Positions 45,001 to 56,510 of a stretch of DNA of 64,000 nucleotides are shown here, one piece after another. Within the stretch, counting starts at the first letter, position 1. Every line of letters starts with the position of its first letter. A program made the position numbers and the translations under genes. Source of the DNA: Maea johnstoni (lineage: Eukaryota; Annelida; Polychaeta; Spionida; Magelonidae); NCBI GenBank assembly GCA_963942565.1, contig OZ012686.1:8490659-8554658 (forward strand). The letters are read 5' to 3'. The notes under the pieces are model-generated. The model was not told where the DNA came from and made no database searches. It was given only the letters and a program-made list of their open reading frames with translations.

Positions 45001-48000
45001 GCTTTCTACTGAAATGTTTTACATAATGTTTTGCATTATAAAAGATTTGCAATCAAGCAAATCTTTTATAGTGCAAAAATTATGTTAAATGTGCTGTTTC
45101 TGTTATGTGGTTATGTATTATTCTTTGCAGTAAAGAAGATTGCATGTGCTGTTAGCTAAGATTATGAGACAACTGCTACATTGTTTTGTATCATTCTTCA
45201 CAATACAGACGTTTACATGCGGTCTTTCTGTGAAGATTGTCAGACTTCCGCTACAATGTTTTGTACCATTCTTCGCAGTATCGAAATTCGCTTGTGCTGT
45301 TTTTGTGAAGATTGTCAGACCACTGCTACAATGTTTTATGTTCTTGTTTTCAGTTATCCCGATGCCACAGCGGAGGAGTTACAGGCAGGGGATAATGTGT
45401 GTATCATTTGCCGTGAGGAGATGGTCACTGGCTGTAAGAAGCTGCCGTGTAATCACATCTTCCACATGAGCTGCCTGCGCTCGTGGTTCCAGCGCCAGCA
45501 GACTTGCCCGACCTGCCGTATGGACGTCCTACGGGCACCGCAGACTCCCACATCACAGCCACAGCCAGCACAACAGCCGCAGCAACCACAACCACAACCG
45601 CAAGGTGAAAATATGCTCTGTACTTATTGACAGGTCTGGGTAGTAAGAAGGAGTTAGAAATTGCATGTTGAAACAATTGTATCCAAGTCTAAATATTTAT
45701 ATAAATGTTTCTTATTTCAATGTTGTACCCCTGTGAACCTTTACCATGTAGCGCAGATAAAAACAAAAAATTAAAATCCGGAACTGAGTCCTAAGGGACT
45801 TAGTGTCAAAAAGAAAATTTGTTGCCAAGACACGCAGAAAGATTTAAGGATAAATATTCAGGACTACTGAGCAGAATTTCTCTGACATGCCGGTTGATTA
45901 TGTAATGATATATTCATCTTGATAAAAGGTCTGGCAACTGAATTCATGCTACTTGAAGTGAGCTCTCATAGAAATACCTACCAAAATGAATGAAGAAACT
46001 TATCTTGAATAAATATTCTATTTCGAATAATTTGTCTGAATAACAAACTAAATAAGAAAAGTAAAATCATTAGAAATTGTTTGAACCTGGTGTTAAAAGA
46101 GCCACATTTATAAGTCTGGAGCTTAAGGTCTCTTGGTGTGACCAGGTTTTTCCTTGTGTCCTTCAACTTTACCATACATGAGATATAGTAACTTCTTACC
46201 TCTTATTCATGGTGTATTCCATGTACCCATTTCTATATATTGTGTGGCCGTGTGGTCTAAGGTGTCGCCACTGACTACACGCTGCCTCTCACCACTGCCT
46301 GGGTTTGAATCCCGGCCTGGGCATGTGAGTGACTTGGGGTTAGGCGGTGGTTTTTCGCAGGGTACTGTGGTTTTCGCCAGGTACTGTGGTTTCCTCCACT
46401 ACTTACAACTGGCTAGGCACAAATTAGCCACAATTGGCATAAATGTGACGAAAAACGAAATTCCAAATTCCAAATAAATATTGTGTATGCTCACCTTGCA
46501 GTTCCTCCAGTGTTCCCATTTGGAGGGGCATTCCCCATGTGGCCGCCAGGAGCAGTACCTCCCCAGCAGCCAGCGCAGCAGCAGGAACCTCCTCAGGGCA
46601 CCACAGCTCCAGGTAAGACTTTCCTTTAACCCTTCCAATGCTGAGGCTACTTTTGTCCATAGGACGAGGACGCAAAGATTTCAAAAAACCTTCTTATTAA
46701 CCCTGTCATGTTGATATTCATTGGATACCTCTAAATGAGTGCTCTCAGGTGAGTACCCATGTGCCTGGGTTTCAATCATTATTCAATCATTATTATGCAT
46801 CATTTTGTAATGACCAAATCAGCTGCCAGCAGCATAAGGGTTAACTAGGTAGTCCGAAGTATACAGCAAGCAATATACATGTAATATTGAATATACATGT
46901 AATACTGAATCCTGTATTTCTGTTAAAGAGGGTCTCATGTCTAAAATCAGACCTGATATCGATTCTTACATCAAATCATCATTAAATCTTGGTATTTCTT
47001 CCCCATGCTTAAGATTTTGACCCAGCAATATGTTCGGATGTTGACGCATGTTGGTGAATGTCTGATTTTTGTGATTCCAGTGACCTCTCAGCCTGGTTCC
47101 TCCACCTACACAGTGACGGCTACTGGCACTCATCCCACGGCCACCGCCGCAAGCACAGCAGCTGGTGGCATGCCCCCGTTCATGATGCCACCGCCATTCA
47201 TGATGCCAAACATGCCTTTCTGTAAGTTGCCAAACATGCATTTCTGTAAGTTGCCAAACATGCATTTCTGTAAGTTGCCAAACATGCATTTCTGTAAGTT
47301 GTTGCAATGGTGCCAAAATGCATTTCTGTAAGTTGTTAAACATGCCTTTCTCTAAGTTGCCAAACATGCCTTTCTGTAAGTTGCCAAACATGCCTTTCTA
47401 TAAGTTGTTTCAATGGCGCCAAACATGGCTTTCTGTAAGTTGCCAAACATGCCTTTCTCTAAGTTGTTTCAATGGCGCCAAACATGCCTTTCTGTAAGTT
47501 GCCAAACATGCCTTTCTGTAAGTTGTTTCAATGGCGCCAAACATGCCTTTCTGTAAGTTGTTTCAATGGCGCCAAACATGGCTTTCTGTAAGTTGCCAAA
47601 CATGCCTTTCTCTAAGTTGTTTCAATGGCGCCAAACATGCCTTTCTGTAAGTTGTTTCAATAGTGCCAAATATGCCTTTCTTTAAATTTCAAAAATCGTC
47701 TTTGAATTGTGTCAATGGGGCCAAACATGCCTTTCTGTAAGTTGCCAAACATGCCTTTCTGTAATTTGTTTCAATGGTGCCAAACATGCCTTTCTGTAAG
47801 TTGTTTCAATGGTGCCAAACATGTCTTTCGTAAATTATTTCACTGGTGCCATGTGAATGTGTTACAACATAATTTTCAGAAAGGTTTACAGTGATGTTAA
47901 ACTTGCCTTTCAGTTCATACCTAATTCGTCATTTATATTTGATATTATGAAACATCTGCCTGTAGTAACTCTCATGCTCATAACAGTGCCTCTCCACTTT

Positions 48001-50116
48001 TCTCCCTGCTCATTATGTATTCGTCTTTTGCAGCAATACCGCCACCCATGCCCTCAGCTGACCTGTCTGGACTAACTGAGGAAGAGCTTCGGAACCTTGA
48101 GGGGTCAGAAAGGGAGAATGTTGAAGCCAGAATAAAATGTCTTAGGAATATACAAACCTTACTTGATGCAGCTGTCCTACAGATGCAGCAATACACTGAT
48201 ATAGTCAGCCATCTCAGGTTTGACAAAATTCTCTTCTTTGCTTGATACCGATAGTTATAGAGGTTTAAGCAGCCATTCAAAATATTCTTGACCATTCAAG
48301 ATATTCTTTTTTTATTTTATAAAAAGGATATTCAAGATATTCCTAAATTCAATATATGGACTGGCATGGGTGAATCCTTTGATGCCTCATTTGCCATGAT
48401 AAAAATAGAGAAATTAATAAATTTATTGCTAGAATTATAAAAAAAGATATAATATTTCCATTTTCATGATCAATCTACCAACTGCTGTTTGTTCGAAAAC
48501 GATATTTGAAAACCTCTCAATTCTTTTTTTTTTTTGCATTTGAATCATATACAATTTAAACTGATTTAAAGCATTCAGCAAGTCTTATTGCATTAATTCA
48601 ATGTGAAACAAGAGAAAAGAACCTACTTCACGTCTAAAAGCAGGTATGATGATATGCAGATCTTACTCTGAACTGTTCAACTGTTACTTGTTAAGTTCAG
48701 GACCATCCAGGTCCCTAACGAGGGACTGTAGAAATGGTTAAGGAACTAGGAATGATACCTATTCATATAATTTCAAGAAATAATGACTGGAATTGTTTTT
48801 GTTTTTCATTGCCTTTGTTATTACAATGCTGACAAAATCAGCTAACTCAGTTTTGTCAAACTCAAATCTTTTGCATATTTCGTGCAAGACATTAGACCCT
48901 CAACTCAAATGCCATTTTAAGCAACTATACAAATATGTCATACCTTGCATAAGTTGGACAGTTTTTGCTGGTCCATCTTTCTCCGAGTTATGCGAGTTTG
49001 CCTGTACCAGAATCAACTTGGAATTTTACTGCAGAATCTTATTTCTTTTAATCAAAGATCATATTTTGAAGCCTGCTTGTCCCTAATTAAACTCTAATAT
49101 GATGATTTTTTACTTGTAGTACAAGAAATCCCAATAACAGTTCCTCCTTTTGGCCGAATCCCAAGAATTCAGCATCCAAAAAGAACCCTCCTAGTACAAC
49201 TGAAAATAAGACAGCAACGTCTTCAGCTAGCCAAGAGGAATCCAATAAGTCTAGCACTAATAATACATCAAAAACTACACCGCCCCCTGTTTCAGAAAAC
49301 TTAGGTGAGTATATCATCAGGATGTGATTTTAATAAGAAATGAAAATAGAATCATGTAAACTGGTGCTTGTCTTCAATTTCAAATGGAGAAAAAAAAGGA
49401 GAATCAGGGCTTTGCATAGGATTTTAAAATTGGGTCTCCAAATATTGGCAATGAATGATTTTGGCTGTCATATTTTAATGTTATTCAGAAAAGCAGCAAG
49501 ATAATGAGATAACTAATAGTATTTGTCTACTTACATGGTATCCTAATATAATGTCAAGACATTTGTATTATAAGTGAAACTTTTTAAATTATAAATAATA
49601 TGCATTTGATTGACCTATATGAAATTCCTAAATTGGAATATTTCATTGTACTATGTTATATCTTTTACACGGGTCAAGGGCATAGAGATAGTATCCAGAC
49701 ACCCTTCTCCATGACAGGACATCTGGGTGTTATTTGGACACCCAAACCCTTGAAAAACACACTTCAGGACACCCACCTAATATTTTGGTTGGGAATTTTT
49801 GAAAATGTCTATTCTATGCAAATAAGTTTTATAATTCATGCTAGGACATATAAAGATGCTTTGCATTTGCTATGAATTTGTTGAGAAAACACATGCTGAC
49901 GGAGTGCTTGATTTCTCTTTAGACCTCTCTGGTTTGGAGGGCGCTGTAGGGTATACGCCACCCCCCGATGAGCAGCCAATCCCCAAGTGGCAGGACCCCC
50001 AGGAAGAGGAGATCAGCGATGAGATGAGCGAGGTCCGGAAACGCAGACTGGAAAGGTTCTCTTCAAATCCCTCATCGCCAAAAACGGAGAAAGAAAATGA
50101 CCTAGATCTGGATTGA
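39045..50116 (+). CDS. SYVN1: Synoviolin/HRD1, ERAD RING ubiquitin ligase
   Basis: Fourteen coding exons: 39045-39173, 40277-40369, 40822-40974, 41473-41521, 41892-41995, 42618-42744, 44014-44113, 44797-44862, 45354-45604, 46502-46612, 47081-47221, 48034-48217, 49120-49304, 49923-50116; 628 residues (human 617), all junctions in phase. The N-terminal ~250 residues are the multi-pass ER membrane domain, near-identical to vertebrates in pieces such as FFGQLRAAEMEHLIERSWYA, FSPRFVALFTLLLFLKCFHW and LQSENPWDNKAVYLLYTEL. The RING-H2 finger spans Cys290-Cys328 (CIIC, CNHIFH, CPTC). A Pro/Gln-rich cytosolic region follows, then the conserved LSGLTEEELRNLEG and LRNIQTLLDAAVLQMQQY helices and a C-terminal VRKRRLERF. 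It ubiquitinates misfolded ER proteins retrotranslocated with SEL1L. An ERSE lies in the promoter. Confidence 0.97.
43150..43990 (+). repeat. ~100-bp tandem repeat in SYVN1 intron 6, split by a MITE
   Basis: The phrase ATATTTCTGTATTTCATTGA followed by TAGATGTATTTRATAATC recurs at about 43226, 43744, 43855 and 43950, with CACTCATAATTGTAGAAAA and AAACTGATYNATTGAAG linkers. A hAT-like MITE (43311-43610) interrupts the array. The last unit ends ~25 bp before the exon 7 acceptor. Confidence 0.75.
43311..43610 (+). mobile_element. hAT-like MITE inside the intron 6 tandem repeat
   Basis: Starts CAGTGTCATAACCAG, ends CTGGCTTAGACTATG. Flanks ATGGGAGA and ATGGAAGA are a 7/8 match. Same family as 16301-16612, so the tandem array predates this insertion. 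Confidence 0.75.
45038..45069. repeat. Short perfect hairpin in SYVN1 intron 8
   Basis: 13-bp arms ATAAAAGATTTGC and GCAAATCTTTTAT around a 6-base loop AATCAA. No T-run or gene partner suggests a terminator; function unknown. Confidence 0.7.
45143..45360 (+). repeat. Three ~75-bp tandem units ending in the SYVN1 exon 9 acceptor
   Basis: Each unit has the order TGTGCTG or equivalent, GAAGATTGTCAGAC, GCTACAATGTTTTRT, then a pyrimidine tract. The second has TTCTTCGCAG, a usable acceptor, about 45260; the third ends in the real acceptor TTGTTTTCAG before 45354. The first ends in TTCACAATACAG. Confidence 0.75.
46243..46481 (+). mobile_element. tRNA-derived SINE just upstream of SYVN1 exon 10
   Basis: The head carries an A-box-like TGTGGTCTAAGGTG and a B-box GGTTTGAATCC (46302-46312) at tRNA spacing. 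The body phrase GTGACTTGGGGTTAGG, then TTTCCTCCACTACTTACAAC, recurs at 23740-23930 (inverted) and about 52935-53035. The tail ends in AATTCCAAATAAATA. It stops ~20 bp before the exon 10 acceptor, so it supplies most of that acceptor's upstream context. It is not a functional tRNA gene: the acceptor and anticodon stems do not pair convincingly. Confidence 0.75.
46626..46844 (+). mobile_element. piggyBac-like MITE (SYVN1 intron 10)
   Basis: TTAACCCTTCCAATGCTGAG at the left, CAGCAGCATAAGGGTTAA at the right, starting 14 bp after the exon 10 boundary. Confidence 0.8.
47209..47845 (+). repeat. Minisatellite of the SYVN1 exon 11 splice donor (~21 units)
   Basis: Unit CCAAACATGCCTTTCTGTAA plus GTTG (24 bp), often lengthened to 35 bp with TTTCAATGGCG. 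The first unit spans the real exon 11/intron 11 boundary (T/GTAAGTTG at 47221/47222). I count 14 intact CTGTAAGTTG donors. Donors at 47246, 47270 and 47294 are 24 bp apart and would add 8 residues each in frame (CKLPNMHF). Confidence 0.9.
49405..49830. mobile_element. Worn hAT-like MITE material in SYVN1 intron 13
   Basis: AATCAGGGCTTTGCATAGGA and the later phrases ATTTGGACACCCAAACCCTT and AGGACACCCACC recall the CAGGGTCTTAGCC family. The edges are not clear, and two partial copies may be joined. Confidence 0.4.
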
Positions 50117-50459
50117 TGCTTTGGAGGAGGTTCAGAGAGACATACAGTGGCTAGATTGACTTCCCCAAACATATATCCAGGAGTACATAACCAGAAATCA
50201 CAATTTTAAGCCTACCTAAACTTAAAAAAAAAGTGATGTGTTTCAACTAACAAAAATACCCTTTTCCCTATCTATAAGATCTTTGTTGTTATATTTTTAA
50301 AGGTAAAATATACCTGCTTTTTGTGAGGTATTTATATATTTACCTTGGCAGCAAACAATGTTCATATTCAAGAGATGAGGGGTGCTTAGAGAGATTTTAT
50401 CAGAACCGAAGAAGGTACATGCTGCTTCTAGGCATACACATCTTATCATGTCAAGCTAA

Positions 50460-50667
50460 TTCACCCTTCCAATGCTGGAGGTACTTTTGTCCAAAGCACA
50501 AGAATGCAAAAATTCATGAATATCGTCTAAATCCTATTGGTTTTCATTGGAAAGCTCTCACTGAGTACTCTCAGATGAGTACCCATATCGCAGGGTTTCA
50601 GTCATTTTTCAGCTTTTTTGCGTCATTTTATATTGCCCAAATTAGCCACCACCAGCATAAGGGTTAA
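50460..50667 (+). mobile_element. piggyBac-like MITE in the SYVN1 3' UTR
   Basis: TTCACCCTTCCAATGCTGGA at the left, CACCAGCATAAGGGTTAA at the right. It lies between the stop codon and the likely poly(A) signal. Confidence 0.75.
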
Positions 50668-51829
50668 GTTACAGGGCTAATATGAGGATATCTTTTTAGT
50701 AACCGCATTATTTAGACATCGATGGAGAGATGTTAATCAAGATGCAAATGACCATTTTCTTTAAGATATTTTATTTATTCATGCTTTAAGTTATTAATAT
50801 AGCTATAAGCATTAAATCATCTTGAAGGTACTTAGCAAGAGGTACTCTAAGAATGAATGGATTATTAAGTCACTTAAACACGTACATCACTAGCACATCC
50901 TAACTATGTATCTTTTTGTTGTTCTAATTTGTGCATTTTTATTATGATATCACATACGTGCTGAATAAAACTACAATGAGTTTGAGCTTAATGATCATAT
51001 TTCACGTATGATTTAATGACTTTTAGATAGCATGAACCTACCAAGCCTTCAAGTACTGTGCTGAATGAAGGTTTATAATTGTTTTGAATGATAGTGCCAG
51101 TGATTTTTTAATGTAATACTTATTAGTTTCCTCCAATGGTACCAACTTAATAGCATCTGCCTCAATTTTTTTTGGTGTCCACCCTAATTAAAATTCCTTG
51201 ATTTTTCACAATTGTATAAGGCCTTAATTTGTCTGTGATGTAAGTTAGTAATGACTCACTCTCATGTTCCAATACAAAGATACTATATACATGTATATTA
51301 CACTTGTATTAATAGTGCTAAATTATGGTATCAATCGGACGTAGCCTCGCATTGTCATGACCCACGGTTTAGATAACTAGAGAGTAAATGGGAAAAGGTA
51401 TACAGTATAATTAGAAATAATCCTCTTGTTTGAAAAATCATTTAAGAGTTTTTTGGGTGAAATTACTTTGCAATAACTCTAGTAGCCGCAGGACATGCCT
51501 ACTACTATCTTTTATTAACCCTTTCATACCCTGGAGTCCTTGAGGTTTGCATCCTTGCCATGTATTTTGTCAATAGCTGAGTCAGCAATTTTCAAATGCG
51601 AGTTGTGAACCTTTCCAATGTTTCTCTATTTTTGCATTTGTTTAAATTGAAATTACAGAGAATTTTCAGCTGTCATTTGGTTACTCTGGCTATGCTTTGG
51701 TTTATTATAAATAGTGGGAATATGTGTGACCACTACTGTAAAGTATTGTCATAGTATAGTATTGTTTTATGTGCCATGTAGAGCGGCCATCCCTAGGCTT
51801 AAGGTTCTTTATGTACACCAGTGTACAGA

Positions 51830-52050
51830 TACTGTAAAACCCATTATTATCGCACTCCTTTTAATTTCACGCATTTCGCGCTAGGTGATGATAACGCGTA
51901 TATTACTGGCGCTGATATATGTTCAACATAGCATAACAATGCCCCATCTAGTGGTGATACAGTTGATGCGTGTAATTAAATGGCCGCGATCGCATTCCCA
52001 CTGCATTTGCGTGAATAAAAAGGGGCGTGGTTATAAAGGGTTTTACAGTA
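51830..52050. mobile_element. MITE with TACTGTAAAACCC ends
   Basis: TACTGTAAAACCC and GGGTTTTACAGTA are perfect 13-bp inverted ends; 221 bp. The inner GATGATAACGCG and GCGTGAATAAAAAGG phrases carry no coding capacity. Confidence 0.8.
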
Positions 52051-53329
52051 AGGTATTCCATGCATGAAAAGTCAATGACTTCTCTCCATCCATTCAGGAA
52101 CAGGCCTGTCACCTTTTGCCTGCAATCACATTACCTGAATTGGATATATATCCAGTGTGGGAGAAACAGCCCTCGTAGCTGAGCGGCCTGGCTGCTCACT
52201 GTAAGTCTCCCCGCCTGTGTTTTAATTCAACTTATTTAAAGCTACAATTTGGCAGAAATGGTGGCAAAAAATAGAATTCTAAATTTTCTGGAGTGGATGT
52301 TCTAAAAGTGAATTATGAAAGCATGTATTGTGTGTAGATGTGTGAAAAAAGACTCCTGGACTGCTATGGCTTTCAATCTGTGTTTCAGTTGTATATATTG
52401 TATTTGGTTCATAAACTAAGTGACCCCGTGCGTGTTAAGTTTGACCTTTAACCCTTTCACCCGCTATGTGGATATGATTTCCTTGAGGTTAACCTATTCA
52501 CTCCCAGATGACCTGATATAAGTGTAAATACTGTGAAAATCCTTTTGATTTGAAAAAATACTAGTTGTAAAGATGTCTATCCTTTTCTGGGAAACAATCT
52601 CCATAAAAGATTACAGTAAACAGTTATGTCCTAATTTTCACAATAATTTTGCATTGGCCAGACAGGCCAAATGCTTGCAGTATACTTGACGGAATAGTGC
52701 TAATTGTATGATGGGGATGGGGTGTAAAATCATGAGTTTTAATCATAGATATCAATGCAGATGATGTAGATGAAAAAGAAACACTACCTCTTGGCAAAGG
52801 GGACTTAATCTCTTCATGCAGCTATTTTCTAAGCTAGGTTCTACTGTCTGCCCATTGGATACTTAAAGCTGGCATGTCATTGTAAATTTTGGGAATTTCA
52901 AGATTAGAGAAAGCTTCCCTGTACCTGACGGGGCATGTGACAAAGTTGCCAGTGACTTGGTGTTAAGCGGTGGTTTTCGCAGGAAACTACGATTTCCTCC
53001 ACCACTTATAATTAGCTAGTCACAGCTTAGCTGCACTATTGCAGAAAAAGCGACAAAAATCGAAATTCTGGAATTACTAAGGACTAAAATGGCAGCCATG
53101 TAAAGGGGAGCACTCAATCTTTAATTTCCCGCAATTTAAGTTGGCAGGTCAGCTTAAAGTTAAAATCTGTAATACTGAGGAAACCTTGTTGGGGTTGGTG
53201 GAAGAGAAAGGAATGTAGGTATGAGAGACATGTGAACTGTAAATAAAGCAGTGATGCAGCACACAAGCAAATCCATTTATTTCTGTTGTATTGTGTCCTC
53301 TCCTAGACCCCCGGCCTAGTTGGTACACC

Positions 53330-53623
53330 GGTCTTAGTCAGCAGGGCGTCATTTGGTCACCCAAACCCTCAAAATCACCCCTTAAGACACCCAACATTTT
53401 GTAGGAAATTTTAATGTCAATTTCAAGCATTAAATTGAATTTTTTTCACCTCATCATAAATTCCCTTGCCACTGTACAAGGACATCATGCTTTATTCATG
53501 AAGTAAACATTTATCATTATTATCTGAGTATAATGTGGTCTCCCTTGAAAAATAGCATGACCCAAATTTTTACAATTGCCAATTTTGGGCATACACTTCC
53601 TAAATGCTGGCTACACTGCAGCT
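53330..53623 (+). mobile_element. hAT-like MITE in duplication unit 1
   Basis: CCGGTCTTAGTCAGCAGGGC at the left and AAATGCTGGCTACACTG at the right, with the family phrase GACACCCAAC inside. Its twin is at about 58182-58473. Confidence 0.6.
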
Positions 53624-54114
53624 TGGGGCTAGAAAGACCATTGTGTCCAGTTATTCCCCTAACCAAGCACCCTGCAAAGTTTTATACGCAAGACCTTTGT
53701 ACTTTTTATTAAGTAGGTAGGTATTTGGGTTGGAGGCGACCACCTATATTCACATAGAAACAGAGGGATATAGATTATACATTCATACTTTACAGTCTAC
53801 TTGAAATTAGCATGTTTTTCTGGTATATTTGCACACAATGAGCAGTAATTTAGAAAATACTTGGACAGTTTTGTATGGAGTTATGATTAATATTCTAATG
53901 TTATTTCCTAGTATGTATTTGTTTTGGGTCCATATGCATTTTGTTATATTACCTGCGGGCAGATGGCAGCTAAGGTGTGTTAGTGGTGTAGTGGTCAGAC
54001 AGGCTACCATGCATTGGTATGCTAATTAAGGACTGCCTATATAAAGGGTAACGAAGGACGGGTTCGTCACTTAAGGGTGGACATTTGATACAAACACTAC
54101 ACAGACTAAATGAC

Positions 54115-56510
54115 AATTTCAAAGACAACTAGACGCTGACATTGCCATTGAAGAACTTGACAAACTGCCAAACTTACCAAAGCCCCAGGACCAGACAGTT
54201 TTTCGAATGAATTTTTCGAAACATTCAAAGACAAATTAATTTACTGGATCTTCACAGCTTATCGTGAATCAATCAAAGACAAGACCCTATCAGAACACAT
54301 TAAAAGGCACTATTACCTGTATCTCAAAACAAGGGAGAGACCTTAAATTGCACCTACAAATTTTACTCTGCTCTTCTAGCAAACTGACTAAAAGCTACAT
54401 TAGAGACAATGATTAACCCAGACCAGACAGGGTTAATAGCCAACAGGTCTATAGGTGATAATACTAGACTACTTTATGACACAATAGATTACTGTGAGGT
54501 GAAACAACATGGGCGGACCGGGGGGGGGGGGGGGGTATCACCCGGCGCACGCCCCCCCTCCCCCTAACTCGCTGTTATATCACTAGAAAGCTGAGAATTC
54601 CAGCTTTCCAATAAATAAATTTTAAGTAACAAAATGAATTTCAGATAATAGTGTTGGATTTCGCTAAGGCTTTCGACACTATTGAATGGTCCTACATATA
54701 TTCTTGTATGGAACATTTTAACTTTGGAGACCCATTTATCAAGGTCAAAATATTTCATCAAAATTCATTTTCCATTGTTTAAAACAATGGCCACCTATCT
54801 GAGAACATTCCACTGTCATGAGGATGTTGTCAAAGTGATTCCATCTCCCCTTACATCTTTGTTCTATGTGCAGAGTTACTTTCGCACAATATAAGAGAGT
54901 GTGGTGATATAAGGGGTAGTGGGGAACATGGCTTTGACATCATCATCTCGCAATATGCTGTTACTTGAAATTGATAAACAAACTATAAAAATACTTATGA
55001 GGATAATAATATGTTTCATAAAAATCTCTGGACTTAGCATTAACGTGGATTTAAGACCTAAGCAGTTGAAATTGGGGTAACAAGGGACAGGAGCTTGTCA
55101 TGGGAGGGAAAATATGGGATGCGATGGAATGGACCTTGGCCTTGGCATCCAATATGATGTTAACAATATGGGTGATATTAAGCAAGACAACATCAATAGA
55201 AAAAGTAGTGATATAAAAATATATTAAAACTATGGCAACCTTGTAAAGTAATACCTTATGGAAAAGTAATGGTAATTAAGTCACTCTTTCTTTCTGAAAT
55301 CACCCACTTGCTCCTGCCCCTTCTAAGCAAAAACCAACAATTATTCAACAAGTTAGACTTTATTATTTAGAAATTTTCTTTGGAACAACAAACTTCCTAA
55401 ATTTCGTAAAGAAATGATGGAGACTGACAAAATGGATGGTGGCTTGAAATTACATAATTTAAATAACTTAAATCTTGCCTTAAAACTAGGATGGCCAAAA
55501 AGAATTGTATGCAGTCAATCCAAATGGATCATTTTTACAAAGTTCTGGGAATCAGATGATATCTTTATTTATGGTCCTGAAAGAATGGAGAGAAACAAAG
55601 AGATGATATACAATCCATTCTGGCAATTTCCTTTTAGAAGTTATCAGACAATATACAAAACTTCTGCAGTTCTCCACATGGATGTAATTCATAAGACTCC
55701 AATCTGGTTTAATCCAAATCTTAAGATCAACTTTGAAAAACTTGGTTGGATCATGTTGTAAGAACCTCAAGGGATATAGTGGATACACTTGGAAGAAGTA
55801 TGGACTCAAATGAATTTCAAGAACGTTACAAGACTATTATAACTTTCTAGAATATGGATCTATCTGCCTTATAATTAAAAATATTTAAGGTACAAATTCT
55901 GAATCTACTCTACCACGAAATAGTTTACTAGGCGTAGTAATAAACAAAGACGTCAAGAGAGTCTCCAATCTTTATAGATGTATTAACACTAGAAGCTATC
56001 ATATCAGATAGGAAATCTGTGAAAAATGGAATTCCCATGAAAATATTTCACTAATCAATAATCAAGTCTCAAAATCATTAGGATATCAGAACACACTAGT
56101 AGATGATACTTACGCTTAATGTTCAATTCAGAAGTTTACATCAAAGAATTTTTAATAATAACAGACTAGCTAGTTAAACTAGACAGTTCTGGAAAGATGT
56201 GGGAAAATGGATAATCCAATTGGGGGTCTCAGAATATAAATTGAAAGAAAGTAATATCATCCTTGGAGATGTGGACAAAGATAGACAAATTTCAGTCATT
56301 CTACCATGTGCCAAAGTCTCAATATACATATTAAAAATGAAAGAAAACTCCGAATTCTTTCATTTTCAAAAAAATATTAAAACTATTACATACAAGCAAG
56401 TCTCCTTGCAACACTTAAAAACAAGGAGGACAAATTCCAAAGGGAATGGCATTATTATTTGCAGAATGGTCTTAATGATGATGTTGTACTAGTAACATCA
56501 CTCAATGTAC
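54115..56510 (+). mobile_element. Decayed L1/Tx1-like LINE, copy in unit 1
   Basis: Reverse-transcriptase pieces in order: KAPGPDSFSNEFFETFKD (about 54178), DQTGLIANRSIGDNTRLLYD (about 54424), VLDFAKAFDTIEWSYIY (about 54652), then a GGLKLHNLNNLNLALKLGWP region (about 55438) and a QFWKD-WI tail region (about 56183). This order fits L1-type ORF2. The YADD catalytic box is missing through a 14-bp deletion at about 54960 relative to unit 2. A G-run/C-run insert (~54505-54650) splits the RT. No intact ORF, endonuclease or ORF1 seen. Confidence 0.75.

Larger units (their letters stand above)
50117..52638. other. SYVN1 3' UTR and downstream spacer
   Basis: A poly(A) signal AATAAA at 50964-50969 would give an ~0.85 kb SYVN1 3' UTR that includes a piggyBac-like MITE (50460-50667). 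Beyond it is an inverted-repeat MITE (51830-52050), a tRNA-like phrase CGTAGCTGAGCGGCCTGG near 52170 (SINE head fragment) and AACCC-type repeat ends near 52450-52500. No gene seen. Confidence 0.5.

Noticed and set aside
45140-45630. Long open frames running from the intron into SYVN1 exon 9
   Set aside because: The upstream part is a triplicated intron end; homology with SYVN1 begins only at the acceptor before 45354.
46243-46330. Possible tRNA gene
   Set aside because: A- and B-box-like motifs are present, but the acceptor and anticodon stems do not fold well and the same head and body recur elsewhere: a SINE.
47209-47845. Regular direct repeats resembling a CRISPR array
   Set aside because: The genome is animal, units run head to tail with no unique spacers, and they derive from the adjacent exon/intron boundary.
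53990-54070. tRNA-like phrase GTGTAGTGGTCAGACAGGCT with a later GGGTTCGTCAC
   Set aside because: Box spacing and stems are poor; it probably belongs to the start of the decayed LINE or a SINE fragment.
55414-55761. 115-codon frame that could pass for a small gene
   Set aside because: It is part of the LINE C-terminal region and is repeated in the second duplication unit.
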